A stretch of 64,000 nucleotides of DNA from Streptomyces tsukubensis (GTDB lineage Bacteria > Actinomycetota > Actinomycetes > Streptomycetales > Streptomycetaceae), in assembly GCF_009296025.1 (NCBI RefSeq), contig NZ_CP045178.1, positions 558,001 through 622,000 of the forward strand. Direction: 5' to 3'. Below are positions 8,486 to 17,460 of the stretch, piece after piece; position 1 is the first letter of the stretch; each line of letters begins with the position of its first letter. The notes under the pieces were generated by a model. It was not told the DNA's origin. It did no database searches and saw nothing but the letters and a program-made list of their open reading frames with translations. The translations under genes and the position numbers were made by a program.

Positions 8486-8530
8486 GTGACGACCGATGGT
8501 GTGTCGACCGATGTGGTGTCGACCGAGATG
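8486..8530 (+). repeat. 13-17-bp direct repeats directly upstream of pgm
   Basis: Three imperfect copies of a GTGTCGACCGATG-like unit (8486-8498, 8499-8513, 8514-8530) end just before the pgm ribosome-binding site. The last unit contributes the GGAGG of that RBS. The repeats could be a binding array or simple slippage. Confidence 0.5.
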
Positions 8531-8542
8531 GAGGAGTGGCAG

Positions 8543-10183
8543 ATGCCGCACGAACGAGCAGGCCGGCCCGCGCGGCCGGAAGATCTCACCGATGTCTCCC
8601 GGCTGGTGACCGCGTACTACGCGCTGCACCCCGATCCCGCGGAGCCGGCCCAGCGCGTGGCGTTCGGCACGTCGGGACACCGGGGTTCCTCGACGGCGAC
8701 GGCGTTCAACGAGGACCACATCGCGGCGACCAGCCAGGCGATCTGCGAGTACCGGGCAGGTCAGGGCACCGACGGTCCGCTCTTCCTCGGGGCGGACACC
8801 CACGCGCTCTCGGAGCCCGCGCGGGTCACGGCCGTGGAGGTCTTCGCCGCCAACGGGGTCACCGTGCTGATCGACACCGCCGACGGCTACACCCCCACGC
8901 CTGCCGTGTCGCACGCGATCCTCACCCACAACAGGGGCCGCGAGGCGCACCTGGCGGACGGGGTCGTCGTCACCCCCTCGCACAATCCCCCCGGTGACGG
9001 CGGTTTCAAGTACAACCCGCCGAGCGGTGGCCCCGCGGGGTCGGACGCGACGGGGTGGATCCAGGACCGGGCCAACGAGATCATCGCGGCGGGGCTGAAG
9101 GACGTACGCCGCGTCCCGTGGACCCGCGCGCTGGCCGCGCCGACGACGGGGCGCTACGACTTCCTCACGACCTACGTGGACGACCTGCCGTCCGTTCTCG
9201 ACCTGGACGCGGTACGGGACGCCGGCGTGCGTATCGGTGCCGACCCGCTGGGCGGGGCCTCCGTGGCGTACTGGGGCAGGATCGCGGAGCGGCACCGGCT
9301 CGATCTGACGGTGGTCAACCCGCTCACCGACCCGACCTGGCGGTTCATGACGCTGGACTGGGACGGCAAGATCCGCATGGACTGCTCCTCGCCGCACGCG
9401 ATGGCCTCGCTGATCGGGCAGCGGGACCGCTATCAGATCGCCACGGGCAACGACGCCGACGCCGACCGCCACGGCATCGTCACCCCGGACGCCGGGCTGA
9501 TGAACCCCAACCACTATCTCGCCGTCGCCATCGGCTACCTCTACGCCCACCGCGAGCGGTGGCCGAAGGAGGCGGCGGTCGGGAAGACCCTGGTGTCCTC
9601 GGGGATGATCGACCGGGTCGCCGCCGATCTCGGCAGGCGGCTGGTCGAGGTACCGGTCGGATTCAAGTGGTTCGTGGACGGGCTCCTCGACGGGTCGCTC
9701 GGGTTCGGCGGCGAGGAGTCGGCGGGGGCGTCGTTCCTGCGCCGCGACGGCTCGGTGTGGACCACGGACAAGGACGGCATCCTGCTGGCGCTGCTCGCCT
9801 CCGAGATCCTCGCGGTCACCGGCGAGTCGCCGTCCACGCACTACGCCGCGCTGACGGCGCGGTTCGGCGAGCCCGCCTACGCGAGGATCGACGCGCCCGC
9901 GAGCCGTGCGGAGAAGGCGGTACTCGCCAAGCTCTCGCCGGAGCAGGTCACGGCGGACACGCTGGCGGGCGAGCCGGTCACCGGCGTACTGACCGAGGCG
10001 CCCGGCAACGGGGCCGCGATCGGCGGCATCAAGGTGACGACGGAGAACGCGTGGTTCGCCGCCCGTCCCTCGGGGACCGAGGACGTCTACAAGGTCTACG
10101 CGGAGTCCTTCCTCGGCGCGGAGCACCTGAGCAGGGTTCAGGAGGAGGCGAAGGCGGTCGTGTCGGCGGCGCTCGACGGCTGA
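8543..10183 (+). CDS. pgm: Phosphoglucomutase, alpha-D-glucose phosphate-specific
   Basis: A 546-residue enzyme interconverting glucose 1-phosphate and glucose 6-phosphate, linking glycogen/trehalose synthesis with glycolysis. All family loops are present: TSGHRGSS near residue 45, the phosphoserine loop [11 protein letters not shown] near 140, the Mg-binding loop [10 protein letters not shown] near 300, the sugar-specificity loop GGEESAG near 385, and the C-terminal phosphate-binding loop [10 protein letters not shown]. The length is that of bacterial alpha-PGM. The ATG at 8543 is chosen for the GGAGG 8 bases upstream and for length; the frame is open much further upstream but without family features. 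The gene stands alone on the plus strand. Confidence 0.96.
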   Translation: MPHERAGRPARPEDLTDVSRLVTAYYALHPDPAEPAQRVAFGTSGHRGSSTATAFNEDHIAATSQAICEYRAGQGTDGPLFLGADTHALSEPARVTAVEVFAANGVTVLIDTADGYTPTPAVSHAILTHNRGREAHLADGVVVTPSHNPPGDGGFKYNPPSGGPAGSDATGWIQDRANEIIAAGLKDVRRVPWTRALAAPTTGRYDFLTTYVDDLPSVLDLDAVRDAGVRIGADPLGGASVAYWGRIAERHRLDLTVVNPLTDPTWRFMTLDWDGKIRMDCSSPHAMASLIGQRDRYQIATGNDADADRHGIVTPDAGLMNPNHYLAVAIGYLYAHRERWPKEAAVGKTLVSSGMIDRVAADLGRRLVEVPVGFKWFVDGLLDGSLGFGGEESAGASFLRRDGSVWTTDKDGILLALLASEILAVTGESPSTHYAALTARFGEPAYARIDAPASRAEKAVLAKLSPEQVTADTLAGEPVTGVLTEAPGNGAAIGGIKVTTENAWFAARPSGTEDVYKVYAESFLGAEHLSRVQEEAKAVVSAALDG

Positions 10184-10224
10184 GCGCGCGGGGCGGGGAT
10201 TTTCACGGGCGGGCGGGAGCCGGG

Positions 10225-10259
10225 CGGGCGGGAGACGGGCTGCCGACGACTCCCGCCCG
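10225..10259 (+). terminator. GC-rich hairpin downstream of pgm
   Basis: The arms CGGGCGGGAG (10225-10234) and CTCCCGCCCG (10250-10259) pair over 10 bp with a 15-base loop, 42 bp after the pgm stop. There is no T-tract, as is common for actinomycete terminators. Confidence 0.45.
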
Positions 10260-10429
10260 GCGGCGCCCCCGCCCCGCCCCCCGAGGCCGTCGCTCGCCGG
10301 CCCACCGCTCGCCCGCCGTCCATGGCGCGAATGGGTCGCCGGTCAGTACGGTTCGATCCGTACGAGTGCGCCGGGTACAGGCCCGTGGCGGAAGCGGTCC
10401 CCTCGGGGGTGACCGACGAGGGAGGTTCC

Positions 10430-10753
10430 ATGGAGCGGGAGAGCGAGGGGCGGGAGCGCGCGGAGCGGGCGACCGACGGCATCGTCGTGTACTGGCGGCC
10501 AGGTTGCCCGTACTGCATGCATCTGCGCCTGCGGCTGCGCTTGGCCGGGCTGCGCCGGGAGGAGGTCAACATCTGGCGCGATCCCGCTGCCGCCGCCTAC
10601 GTCCGGCTGGTGGCGGAGGGGAACGAGACCGTTCCGACGGTGACCGTCGCGGGCAGAGCGATGGTGAACCCCACGATGAGGCAGGTGACGGACGCGGTGC
10701 GCACCCACGCCCCGCACCTGCTCGCCGACTCCGGCCCGCGCGACGGCGGTTGA
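10430..10753 (+). CDS. Mycoredoxin-type glutaredoxin-like protein
   Basis: A 107-residue thioredoxin-fold protein with active site PGCPYCMHL at about residues 25-33 and the substrate-site cis-Pro in ETVPTVTVAG. The CPYC centre and size match mycoredoxin-1-like proteins, which reduce mycothiol mixed disulfides in actinomycetes. The ATG at 10430 (MERESEGRER) has GGGAGG 5 bases upstream; the longer open frame from 10322 has no RBS. It is convergent with rpiA. Confidence 0.85.
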   Translation: MERESEGRERAERATDGIVVYWRPGCPYCMHLRLRLRLAGLRREEVNIWRDPAAAAYVRLVAEGNETVPTVTVAGRAMVNPTMRQVTDAVRTHAPHLLADSGPRDGG

Positions 10754-10781
10754 CCTGCGGCGGCACGGGACCTGCCGTAGG

Positions 10782-11543
10782 TCAGCGCCTTCCCCGGTTG
10801 GTGGTGGAGGGACGGGCGGCCGGCGCCGACGTGACGTCGCGGATCTGATGCGTGCCGTCCTGGTGGCCGATGATCACCTCGTCGGCGACGCCACTGAACA
10901 GACCGTTCTCCACGACTCCGGGAATCCAGTTGAGCTGTCCGTCGAGGGCGAGCGGGTCCTCGATGACGCGGAGATGGGCGTCGATGAGGTAGTTGCCGCT
11001 GTCGGTCACCACCGTCTTCCCGTCGCGTTTGCGCAGCCTGAGGTCGGCCTCCGGGTATCCGAGGCGGCTCAGGAGGCGCGCGACGGAGCGCCCGGTGGAC
11101 TGCCAGGCGAACGGGACGACCTCGATCGGCAGGGGGAACGCGCCCAGCCTCTCGACTGTCTTGCTCGCGTCGACCATGGCGACCATGCGGTGGGCCGCGT
11201 CCGTGACGATCCGCTCCCACAGCAGTGAACCGCCGCCTCCCTTGATCATCGTGCCCTGTACGTCGATCTCGTCGGCGCCGTCGAAGGCGATGTCGAGCCG
11301 GTCGACCTCGGCCAGTGTGGTCAGGGGCACGCCCACCTCGGCTGCCAGCTCTCCTGTGCTGGTCGAGGTCGGCACCCCGACGACGTCCAGCCCTCGCGAG
11401 ACGGCGTCGCCGAGCGCCCGGACGAACCAGCGCGAGGTCGTGCCCGAGCCGAGCCCGAGCTGCATTCCGTCCTTCACGTAGGCGTCGACCGCGGCGGTAC
11501 CCGCCGCCCATTTGGCCAGATCCTGCTCGGTCGTGGGTCTCAT
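10782..11543 (-). CDS. rpiA: Ribose-5-phosphate isomerase A
   Basis: A 253-residue enzyme interconverting ribose 5-phosphate and ribulose 5-phosphate in the pentose phosphate pathway. The motifs are those of RpiA, not RpiB: GLGSGTTSRWF near residue 30, FDGADEID near 88, IKGGGGSLLWERI near 100 and a late DSGNYL. The C-terminal 20 residues after HQIRDV are a variable tail. The ATG at 11543 has AGAGGG upstream. Many Streptomyces rely on RpiB, so an RpiA may be an extra copy. Confidence 0.93.
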   Translation of the reverse strand: MRPTTEQDLAKWAAGTAAVDAYVKDGMQLGLGSGTTSRWFVRALGDAVSRGLDVVGVPTSTSTGELAAEVGVPLTTLAEVDRLDIAFDGADEIDVQGTMIKGGGGSLLWERIVTDAAHRMVAMVDASKTVERLGAFPLPIEVVPFAWQSTGRSVARLLSRLGYPEADLRLRKRDGKTVVTDSGNYLIDAHLRVIEDPLALDGQLNWIPGVVENGLFSGVADEVIIGHQDGTHQIRDVTSAPAARPSTTNRGRR

Positions 11544-11842
11544 GTCGCTGCCCTCTTCTGCCGGTGGTGCCGTGTGGTGCCAAGTGATGCGGTGCCGTTC
11601 TGTGCCGTCGTACGGCCCTGTGCGGATTCTGTCCCGGAAGCGCCCCTGTGCCCCGGGGGACGTGCCGGGACCGATGGTCGCAGTGGGGACTGAAACCGAG
11701 GGGGTGCACCAAGCGAATGGCGCGCCGAGGGCGACGGCCTTGCGGGCGTACCCGTGGTCGCGCCGCGCCGCACCTCCGCAGCCGCTCCGCGCGCGGGGTT
11801 TCCGCGTCGCCGACCCGGTGGGACAGGCCGGCCCAACTCGGG

Positions 11843-12028
11843 GACCCGTACCGACGGATCGCTCGCGCCAAGATCGAACCGGTCACTCTCCCGAACGGAC
11901 CCGCCCTCGCGGAGCCCGACCGGTTTCGCGCCGAACTCGCCCGGATCGCGAGCGCGTTGATGAACCACCTCGACTACGAGCAGGAGCATCTGCTGCCCGT
12001 CCTCACCGGCATTCCCCTCCCACCGCCC
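11843..12028 (+). pseudogene. Remnant of a hemerythrin-domain protein (C-terminal part)
   Basis: Within a longer plus frame without any other recognisable sequence, positions 11843-12028 encode the C-terminal helix pair of an HHE/hemerythrin domain protein: DRFRAELARIASALMNHLDY followed by EQEHLLPVLTGIPLPPP. The HLDYExEHLLPVL pattern is the iron-binding end of that family. The N-terminal helices with the first His ligands are absent, and no start or RBS is placed sensibly. Downstream the frame runs on as arginine-rich noise to 12232. This is a truncated, probably non-functional gene. Nothing else is visible in the 300 bp upstream towards rpiA. Confidence 0.65.
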
Positions 12029-12280
12029 GCGCGGACCGAGGGACCGGCTGGGCGGCTGGGTGGACTGGCGGGCCGACGGACCGCCCGTGTCCGTGGGGCA
12101 GGGGCGTGCCCCGTGAGGTGCCCTGCCCTCGGGCGGCTCCGGTGGGATGGCACCATGGCCGATGCGCGCCGGGTATCCGGTGCGAGGGACGACGTGGTCC
12201 GGCGCCCGCGCGGGCGAGGCGGCACGGTGTGAGGAAGCGAGTACGACGATGACCGAGCGGCCCACGCGGTACCGCACCCG

Positions 12281-13045
12281 GTGAGCGAGGCGGCGGCGGT
12301 ACTCGACCGGCTCGCCTCGGTGGGCCCCTACTTCACGGCTCCGTACGGCGGAAGGGCTGACCCCGACGGGTTCCTCCCGCTCCGCGAGCTGTACGCGAAG
12401 AGCGGCGCCCTCGATCCGTGTGTACGGATGTACGCCGAGCGCATGGGCACCGGCGAACCCCGCGTCGCGGCCTCCACCTTCCATCTGGGGCTGGTGTCGC
12501 GGCTGTGGTCCATGGCGCTCGGCTCGGCCGCCCTGACCGGGCGCGTACTCGATCTCGCACCCGGGCGGGTCTTCCTCCGGCTCAAGGCGGACAGCCCGGT
12601 CGAGCTGTGGCTGCCGGAACCCGGTCTCGTCCCGAGGACGCCGTCGGCGGAGAGCCGTCTCGGGACGGCCCGTACGGAACAGCTCCTCGACGAGGTGCGG
12701 ACATCGGTCTCCTCTGACCATCTGCGCCCGCTGGCGGAGGCCGTGCGCGGCGGCTACCGGGTGTCGCCGCAGGTGCTGCTCGGCAACGCGGGCTCCGCGC
12801 TGGTCGGCTCCCTGCGGGTACTCGCCTCCGCCGAACCCACCGCGCACGACCGGGCGCTCGCCCTGGTGTCCGCGTTGCTGGAGAGCGCCCCGCTCGACCG
12901 GAGTGGTGAGTGGGTCGTGGAGGAAGGGCTAGGGTTCGCTTTTCTGCGCGACAGTTGCTGTCTCTTCTACCGAGCGCCGGGCGGCGGCCTGTGCGGTGAC
13001 TGCGTACTGCGTCGGCGTGCGAGACCCGGCCCCGGCCGTAGCTGA
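12281..13045 (+). CDS. FhuF-like (2Fe-2S) protein, putative ferric-siderophore reductase
   Basis: A 254-residue protein with the FhuF-type C-terminal iron-sulfur site: DSCCLFYRAPGGGLCGDCVL near residues 220-240 gives the Cys-Cys-x10-Cys-x2-Cys arrangement of ferric iron reductases. The N-terminal 200 residues match the FhuF-like layout (ASTFHLGLVSRLWSMALGSA is the conserved helix). The likely role is cytosolic reductive release of iron from siderophores. The GTG at 12281 is the only in-frame start after a stop at 12230 and lacks a good RBS. A separate ATG at 12249 opens only an 11-codon frame. It is not adjacent to the siderophore ABC genes at 40-44 kb. Confidence 0.82.
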   Translation: MSEAAAVLDRLASVGPYFTAPYGGRADPDGFLPLRELYAKSGALDPCVRMYAERMGTGEPRVAASTFHLGLVSRLWSMALGSAALTGRVLDLAPGRVFLRLKADSPVELWLPEPGLVPRTPSAESRLGTARTEQLLDEVRTSVSSDHLRPLAEAVRGGYRVSPQVLLGNAGSALVGSLRVLASAEPTAHDRALALVSALLESAPLDRSGEWVVEEGLGFAFLRDSCCLFYRAPGGGLCGDCVLRRRARPGPGRS

Positions 13046-13203
13046 GGGCGGGCGACCGGCCGGGAGTGTCATGCGGACTGCTCGCGTGAGAGCGGGCGGC
13101 CGAGCCCCAGGGGGTCTGTCGAGCTGCTCGCGTCAGAGCGGGCGGCCGAGCCCGAGGGGTCGGACGGGCTGCCCGTCCGCGATCGGGCGGCCGAGCTGGA
13201 GTG

Positions 13204-13590
13204 TCAGGCGGACTGCCCGGCGTCCACGTCGGGGATCCGGTAGCCGGACACGGAGGGCCAGCGCACGGTCAGCACGACCGACTCCTCCTCCGCGATCCAG
13301 GAGTGGTCGACGCCCCTGCCCCACACCACGTAGTCACCCTGCCTCTCCAGCAGGACGCTGCGGCCCGGCAGTTCCACACGGAACCTTCCGCTGATCAGCA
13401 CGAGCAGCGCGGTGCGTGCCTCGCCCTTGACCCATTGCCGCCGTTCGTCACCCGGCGGGTGGACGCCCCACTTGATCTCGACGTCCTCACTGTGCCTGGG
13501 ATCGGAGGGATCCTTGAAGTGGCCGAGCAGCCAGCCCCGGTCCAGGGCCGCGTCCTTGCCCGCGTTACCCACGTACACGCTGTCGTTCAT
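13204..13590 (-). CDS. Cupin-domain protein
   Basis: A 128-residue protein from the ATG at 13590 (MNDSVYVGNAGKDAALDRGW). A compact cupin core spans about residues 55-115 (ALLVLISGRFRVELPGRSVL then GDYVVWGRGVDHSWIAEEES). It resembles the small actinobacterial proteins sometimes labelled signal peptidase I by mistake; no peptidase motif is present. The metal ligands of a classical cupin are only partly evident. The frame is continuous upstream with the remains of a spore-associated protein gene, so a longer fusion could in principle be made. The RBS is poor. Confidence 0.7.
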   Translation of the reverse strand: MNDSVYVGNAGKDAALDRGWLLGHFKDPSDPRHSEDVEIKWGVHPPGDERRQWVKGEARTALLVLISGRFRVELPGRSVLLERQGDYVVWGRGVDHSWIAEEESVVLTVRWPSVSGYRIPDVDAGQSA

Positions 13591-13605
13591 GATCCAGAAA
13601 CTAGC

Positions 13606-13872
13606 AGCCGCCTCCCTGGCCGCCAGATACACGGGCCCCGCGTACTTCGTGTAGTTGCCGGAGTCGACCACGCCGGGCGTGCCGCGGCCGTCGTCGATGT
13701 TGAGCGAGACGGCCATCCATGTCGCCGCGCCCGGAGTGTTGCGCACGGTCACGGCGCAGTTCTTGCCGGTCGACGCGTTCCAGGTCACGTAGACCGTGCC
13801 GACCTTGCCGATCCGGGTGGAGTCGATGACCTTGTACCCGGCGCCGCAGACGTTGTTGTAGGCCGCCTTCAC
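13606..13872 (-). pseudogene. Truncated spore-associated protein (SapA-like) remnant
   Basis: In the same frame as the cupin gene, and directly upstream, residues read AAYNNVCGAGYKVIDSTRIG, then VYVTWNASTGKNCAVTVRNT and GNYTKYAGPVYLAA. This is the mature region of Streptomyces spore-associated or secreted SapA-like proteins. The signal peptide is missing: upstream in frame the sequence is a hydrophilic stretch without a start. The C-terminal part with the last cysteine is replaced by the cupin start. I read it as a gene eroded at both ends, joined in frame to the cupin gene. A GTG at 13872 could start a fusion protein, but there is no export signal. Confidence 0.6.
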
Positions 13873-13975
13873 CGCGGCGGTGTGCGCGGCGGGACGGCCC
13901 GCCGAGGTCCCCGCCTGCTCGGAGGCGCGGCCGGTTCGGGGCGGGCACGCCGGGCTCTCCGCCCAGGTGCGGTTC

Positions 13976-14875
13976 TCAGCCCGCGACCTCGCGCAGCGCC
14001 TCCAGTACGGGGCTGATCAGGGGGTGTTTCTCCGCCCCGCAACGGACCGCGGCGAAGACCCTGCGGGTAGGAGCGACCCCCTCGACAGGGCGGACGGCGA
14101 CCTGCGAGAGGTCCATGTCACGCAGGGCGGAGCGAGGCACCAGCGACACCCCCGCGCCGGCCGAGGCGAGCGCCACGACGGCGCGGAAGTCGTCGGAGGA
14201 GTGCTCCATCGTCGGCTGGAACCCGGCCTGCTCGCAGGCGAGGACGACCACGTCGTGGCAGGGGTTGCCGGGGAACGGACCTATCCAGGCGTCCTTGGCG
14301 AGGGCCCCGAGCGGTACCCGTTCGGCTTCGGCGTGGCTGTGCGTGATGGGGAGTACGGCGTCGAAGGGTTCGACGTAGAGCGGGAGACGGGTCAGCCGGG
14401 GGTCGTCGGCGCCCGGCGCGCCCCGGTACTCGACCGCGACGGCCACATCCGTCCGCCGGTCGAGCACCATCGGCAGGCTGGCGTCGCCCTCCGCGTCCCG
14501 TACCCGTACCCGGATGCCCGGCGCCGTCTTCGCGAGCCGCACCAGCGCGGGTGCCACCACGAGGCCGATGCCGGTGGCGAAGGAGGTGACGGTGGCCGTG
14601 CCCGCCTGCCCCGTGCTGTAGGCGGCCAGCTCGGCCTCGGCGCGCTCCAGCTGGGCGAGTACGGCATTGGTGTGGGTGAGCAGGATCTCGCCGGCCGGTG
14701 TGAGCCGGACCCCTCGGGCGCCGCGCTCGAAGAGACGGTGGCCCGTCTCCTGTTCGAGGGCGGTGAGCTGCTGGGACACGGCCGAGGGGGTGAGGTAGAG
14801 CGTCGCGGCGGCCGCGGTGACCGTGCGGTGGTCGGCCACCGCTCGGAGGATGTGCAACCGCCGCGCTTCGATCAT
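13976..14875 (-). CDS. LysR family transcriptional regulator
   Basis: A 299-residue LysR-type regulator. The winged helix-turn-helix is at residues 1-65 ([20 protein letters not shown], then [20 protein letters not shown]), followed by a periplasmic-binding-like effector domain. It overlaps the kbl stop codon by 4 bp (ATGA), so it belongs to the tdh-kbl operon and is a candidate local regulator of threonine breakdown. The family often responds to a pathway metabolite; the effector here is unknown. The start is fixed by the overlap and the family N-terminus. Confidence 0.92.
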   Translation of the reverse strand: MIEARRLHILRAVADHRTVTAAAATLYLTPSAVSQQLTALEQETGHRLFERGARGVRLTPAGEILLTHTNAVLAQLERAEAELAAYSTGQAGTATVTSFATGIGLVVAPALVRLAKTAPGIRVRVRDAEGDASLPMVLDRRTDVAVAVEYRGAPGADDPRLTRLPLYVEPFDAVLPITHSHAEAERVPLGALAKDAWIGPFPGNPCHDVVVLACEQAGFQPTMEHSSDDFRAVVALASAGAGVSLVPRSALRDMDLSQVAVRPVEGVAPTRRVFAAVRCGAEKHPLISPVLEALREVAG

Positions 14876-16089
14876 GCGGCTGATTCTCCCAAACCGGTCT
14901 TTCCCATGACCGAGCGGGCGTCGACAAAGGCCGTCACGGCCTGTTCCACGTTCTCGGCCGTGTGCGCGGCGGAGAGCTGCACACGGATCCTGGCCTGCCC
15001 CTGCGGGACCACCGGGTAGGAGAAGGCGGTCACGTAGACACCGCGTTCGAGGAGCAGTTCCGCCATCCGGCCGGCGGTCGGAGCGTCCCCGAACATGACG
15101 GGCGCGATGGCGTGCTCGCCCGGCAGGACGTCGAAGCCCTCCTCGGTCATACGGGAGCGGAAGAGCGCGGTGTTCGCGTTGAGCTGTTCGCGCTGTCCCG
15201 AAGCCGACTCCAGCAGGTCGAGGACCTTGAGGGAGGCGCCCGCGATGACCGGCGCGAGGCTGTTGGAGAAGAGGTAGGGCCGGGAGCGCTGGCGGAGCAG
15301 GGCGACGATCTCGGCGCGCGCCGCGACATAGCCGCCCGACGCGCCGCCGAGCGCCTTGCCGAGGGTGCCGGTGAGGATGTCGACGCGGTCCATCACGTCG
15401 TGCAGTTCCGGTGTGCCCCGGCCGCCGGGACCGACGAAGCCGACGGCGTGCGAGTCGTCGACCATGACCATGGCGTCGTAGCGCTCGGCCAGGTCGCAGA
15501 TCTCCCGCAAGGGCGCGAGGTAACCGTCCATGGAGAAGACACCGTCGGTGACGATGAGGCGGCGACGGGCGCCGCTCGCCTCCTTGAGCCGCGACTCCAG
15601 GTCGGCCAGGTCGCGGTTGGCGTACCGCAGGCGGCGCGCCTTGCAGAGCCGGATGCCGTCGATGATCGAGGCGTGGTTCAGCGCGTCGGAGATGACGGCG
15701 TCCTCCTCGCCGAGGAGTGTCTCGAAGACTCCGCCGTTGGCGTCGAAGCAGGAGGAGTAGAGGATCGTGTCCTCCTGGCCGAGGAAGGCGGAGAGACGGT
15801 CCTCCAGCGTCTTGTGCACCTCCTGGGTGCCGCAGATGAAGCGCACGGAGGCCATGCCGTAGCCCCAGCGGTCCAGGGCCGCGTGTCCCGCGGCGATGAC
15901 GTCGGGATGGTCGGCGAGGCCGAGGTAGTTGTTGGCGCAGAAGTTCAGCACCTCGCCGGGGCGCCCGCCCGCGGTGACGTCGACGGTCGCCGACTGGGGG
16001 GTGCCGATGACACGTTCCGGCTTGTGCAGACCGGCGGCGTCGATCTCTTCGAGGGTGGCGCGCAGGCTGTCGCGTACGGAGTCGAACAT
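14872..16089 (-). CDS. kbl: Glycine C-acetyltransferase (2-amino-3-ketobutyrate CoA ligase)
   Basis: A 405-residue PLP enzyme of the alpha-oxoamine synthase family. It cleaves 2-amino-3-ketobutyrate with CoA to glycine and acetyl-CoA, the second step of threonine degradation. Diagnostic features are [15 protein letters not shown], the PLP-stacking region [24 protein letters not shown] and the Schiff-base lysine in [14 protein letters not shown]. The ATG at 16089 has AAGGGAT upstream. It lies 135 bp downstream of tdh on the same strand, and the substrate passes directly between the two enzymes. Confidence 0.96.
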   Translation of the reverse strand: MFDSVRDSLRATLEEIDAAGLHKPERVIGTPQSATVDVTAGGRPGEVLNFCANNYLGLADHPDVIAAGHAALDRWGYGMASVRFICGTQEVHKTLEDRLSAFLGQEDTILYSSCFDANGGVFETLLGEEDAVISDALNHASIIDGIRLCKARRLRYANRDLADLESRLKEASGARRRLIVTDGVFSMDGYLAPLREICDLAERYDAMVMVDDSHAVGFVGPGGRGTPELHDVMDRVDILTGTLGKALGGASGGYVAARAEIVALLRQRSRPYLFSNSLAPVIAGASLKVLDLLESASGQREQLNANTALFRSRMTEEGFDVLPGEHAIAPVMFGDAPTAGRMAELLLERGVYVTAFSYPVVPQGQARIRVQLSAAHTAENVEQAVTAFVDARSVMGKTGLGESAA

Positions 16090-16200
16090 GAGAATCCCTT
16101 GGGACGTGAGGGGCGTGCGGAGCTGGCAGGAGCGGGCGGAAGGGGCGGGGCGGGCCGGCAGGGGCGGCGGTGAGGCAGGCCGGGACCGGAGGCCGCGCGG

Positions 16201-16232
16201 TCACGCGGTCACGCGGTCACGCGGTCACGCGG
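16201..16232 (-). repeat. 8-bp tandem repeat across the tdh stop codon
   Basis: Four perfect tandem copies of TCACGCGG occupy 16201-16232. The tdh TGA (16225-16227) is the start of the fourth copy. Each further copy keeps an in-phase TGA-like triplet, so slippage could change spacing downstream without altering the enzyme. Confidence 0.75.
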
Positions 16233-17253
16233 TCCAGTCGAGGACGACCTTGCCGCCGTGGCCGCCGGCGGCCTCGTCGAAGGCCGCCTCGAACTCTTCC
16301 GCCCGGTAGCGTCCCGTGATGACGGGTGTGAGGTCCAGTCCGCCTTCGAGCAGGACCGACATCGCGTACCAGGTCTCGAACATCTCGCGGCCGTAGATCC
16401 CCTTGATGGTGATCATCGAGGTCACGATCCGCGCCCAGTCGACCGCGAACTCCTCGGACGGCAGGCCGAGCATGGCGACCCGGCCGCCGTGGGTCATGTT
16501 GGCGAGCATGTCACGGGTGGCTGCCGGGTTGCCCGACATCTCCAGCCCGACGTCGAATCCCTCGCGCAGACCCAGGAGTCGCTGGCCCTCCTCGATGGTC
16601 GACTCCGCCACGTTCAGGGCGAGGTCGGCGCCTACCTTGCGAGCGAGGGCGAGGCGTTCCTCGCTGACGTCGGTGATGACGACGTGGCGCGCGCCCGCGT
16701 GTTTGGCGACGGCCGCCGCCATCAGACCGATGGGGCCCGCGCCCGTGATGAGGACGTCCTCGCCGACCAGGGGAAAGGAGAGCGCGGTGTGGACGGCGTT
16801 GCCGAAGGGGTCGAAGATCGCGGCGATGTCAGGATCCACCGGGGCGCGGTGCACCCACACGTTGGAGGCGGGCAGCACCACGTACTCCGCGAAGCAGCCG
16901 TCACGGCCGACACCGAGGCCGACGGTGGCGCGGCACAGGTGGCGCCGTCCCGCGAGACAGTTGCGGCATGTACCGCAGACGAGGTGGCCCTCGCCGCTCA
17001 CCAGGTCACCCTTCTCGATCCCGGTCACACCTGACCCCGTGTACGCCACCTCGCCCGAGAACTCGTGGCCGACCACGAGCGGCGCGCGCACCGACTGCCG
17101 CGCCCAGCCGTCCCAGTCGCGGATATGCAGGTCGGTGCCGCAGATGCCGGTCCTGAGGACCTTGATCAGTACCTCGCCGGGGCCCGCCTGCGGGCGCTCC
17201 ACGTCCATGAGCCGTAGTCCCGGCTCCGCTTTCTCCTTGACCAGCGCCTTCAC
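16225..17253 (-). CDS. tdh: L-threonine 3-dehydrogenase
   Basis: A 342-residue zinc-dependent medium-chain dehydrogenase oxidising threonine to 2-amino-3-ketobutyrate with NAD. The catalytic zinc region GICGTDLHI, the His/Glu of GHEFSGEV, the structural zinc cluster [15 protein letters not shown] and the NAD loop [10 protein letters not shown] are all present, as is the family signature [12 protein letters not shown]. The GTG at 17253 is preferred over the GTG at 17259 because AGGAG lies 8 bases before it and MKALVKEK is the family start. It is first gene of the tdh-kbl-lysR operon. A strong hairpin lies in its leader. Confidence 0.96.
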   Translation of the reverse strand: MKALVKEKAEPGLRLMDVERPQAGPGEVLIKVLRTGICGTDLHIRDWDGWARQSVRAPLVVGHEFSGEVAYTGSGVTGIEKGDLVSGEGHLVCGTCRNCLAGRRHLCRATVGLGVGRDGCFAEYVVLPASNVWVHRAPVDPDIAAIFDPFGNAVHTALSFPLVGEDVLITGAGPIGLMAAAVAKHAGARHVVITDVSEERLALARKVGADLALNVAESTIEEGQRLLGLREGFDVGLEMSGNPAATRDMLANMTHGGRVAMLGLPSEEFAVDWARIVTSMITIKGIYGREMFETWYAMSVLLEGGLDLTPVITGRYRAEEFEAAFDEAAGGHGGKVVLDWTA

Positions 17254-17280
17254 TGCCACGGCTCCTGTTCTTCGCACATC

Positions 17281-17313
17281 GCGGGCGGGGCGCACAGAGC
17301 GCGCCCCGCCCGC
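17281..17313 (-). promoter_or_regulatory. Strong hairpin in the tdh leader
   Basis: A perfect 13-bp inverted repeat (17281-17293 with 17301-17313, arms GCGGGCGGGGCGC) with a 7-base loop stands 28 bp upstream of the tdh GTG. It could be a terminator of the upstream acetyltransferase unit, but that gene ends 150 bp earlier. It may instead lie in the tdh 5' leader and act as an attenuator. Confidence 0.45.
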
Positions 17314-17460
17314 GATGGGACCGGGATGAGATGCGGAAACGCCCACGTCAACGGCTGTCACCCGCCTGTCGGGCCTACCCGCGGGCCCGACAGGATGAAT
17401 TTGCCTCACGCGGCCTCGCCGGTCCATCGAGGTTTTCTAAACCACCGCAGCAGCTTTGCT

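Noticed and set aside
8339..10126. A long open frame antisense to phosphoglucomutase (595 codons)
   Set aside because: It mirrors the codon structure of pgm, is Arg/Val/Gly-rich without any motif, and lacks an RBS. Long antisense frames are expected at this GC content.
11604..12252. Open frames flanking the hemerythrin remnant considered as a real gene
   Set aside because: Outside the HHE-like segment the translation is Arg/Pro noise and there is no suitable start.
13976..16204. A continuous frame that runs from outside kbl into the LysR gene
   Set aside because: The first half is an out-of-frame shadow of kbl. The real LysR starts at 14875, overlapping the kbl stop.
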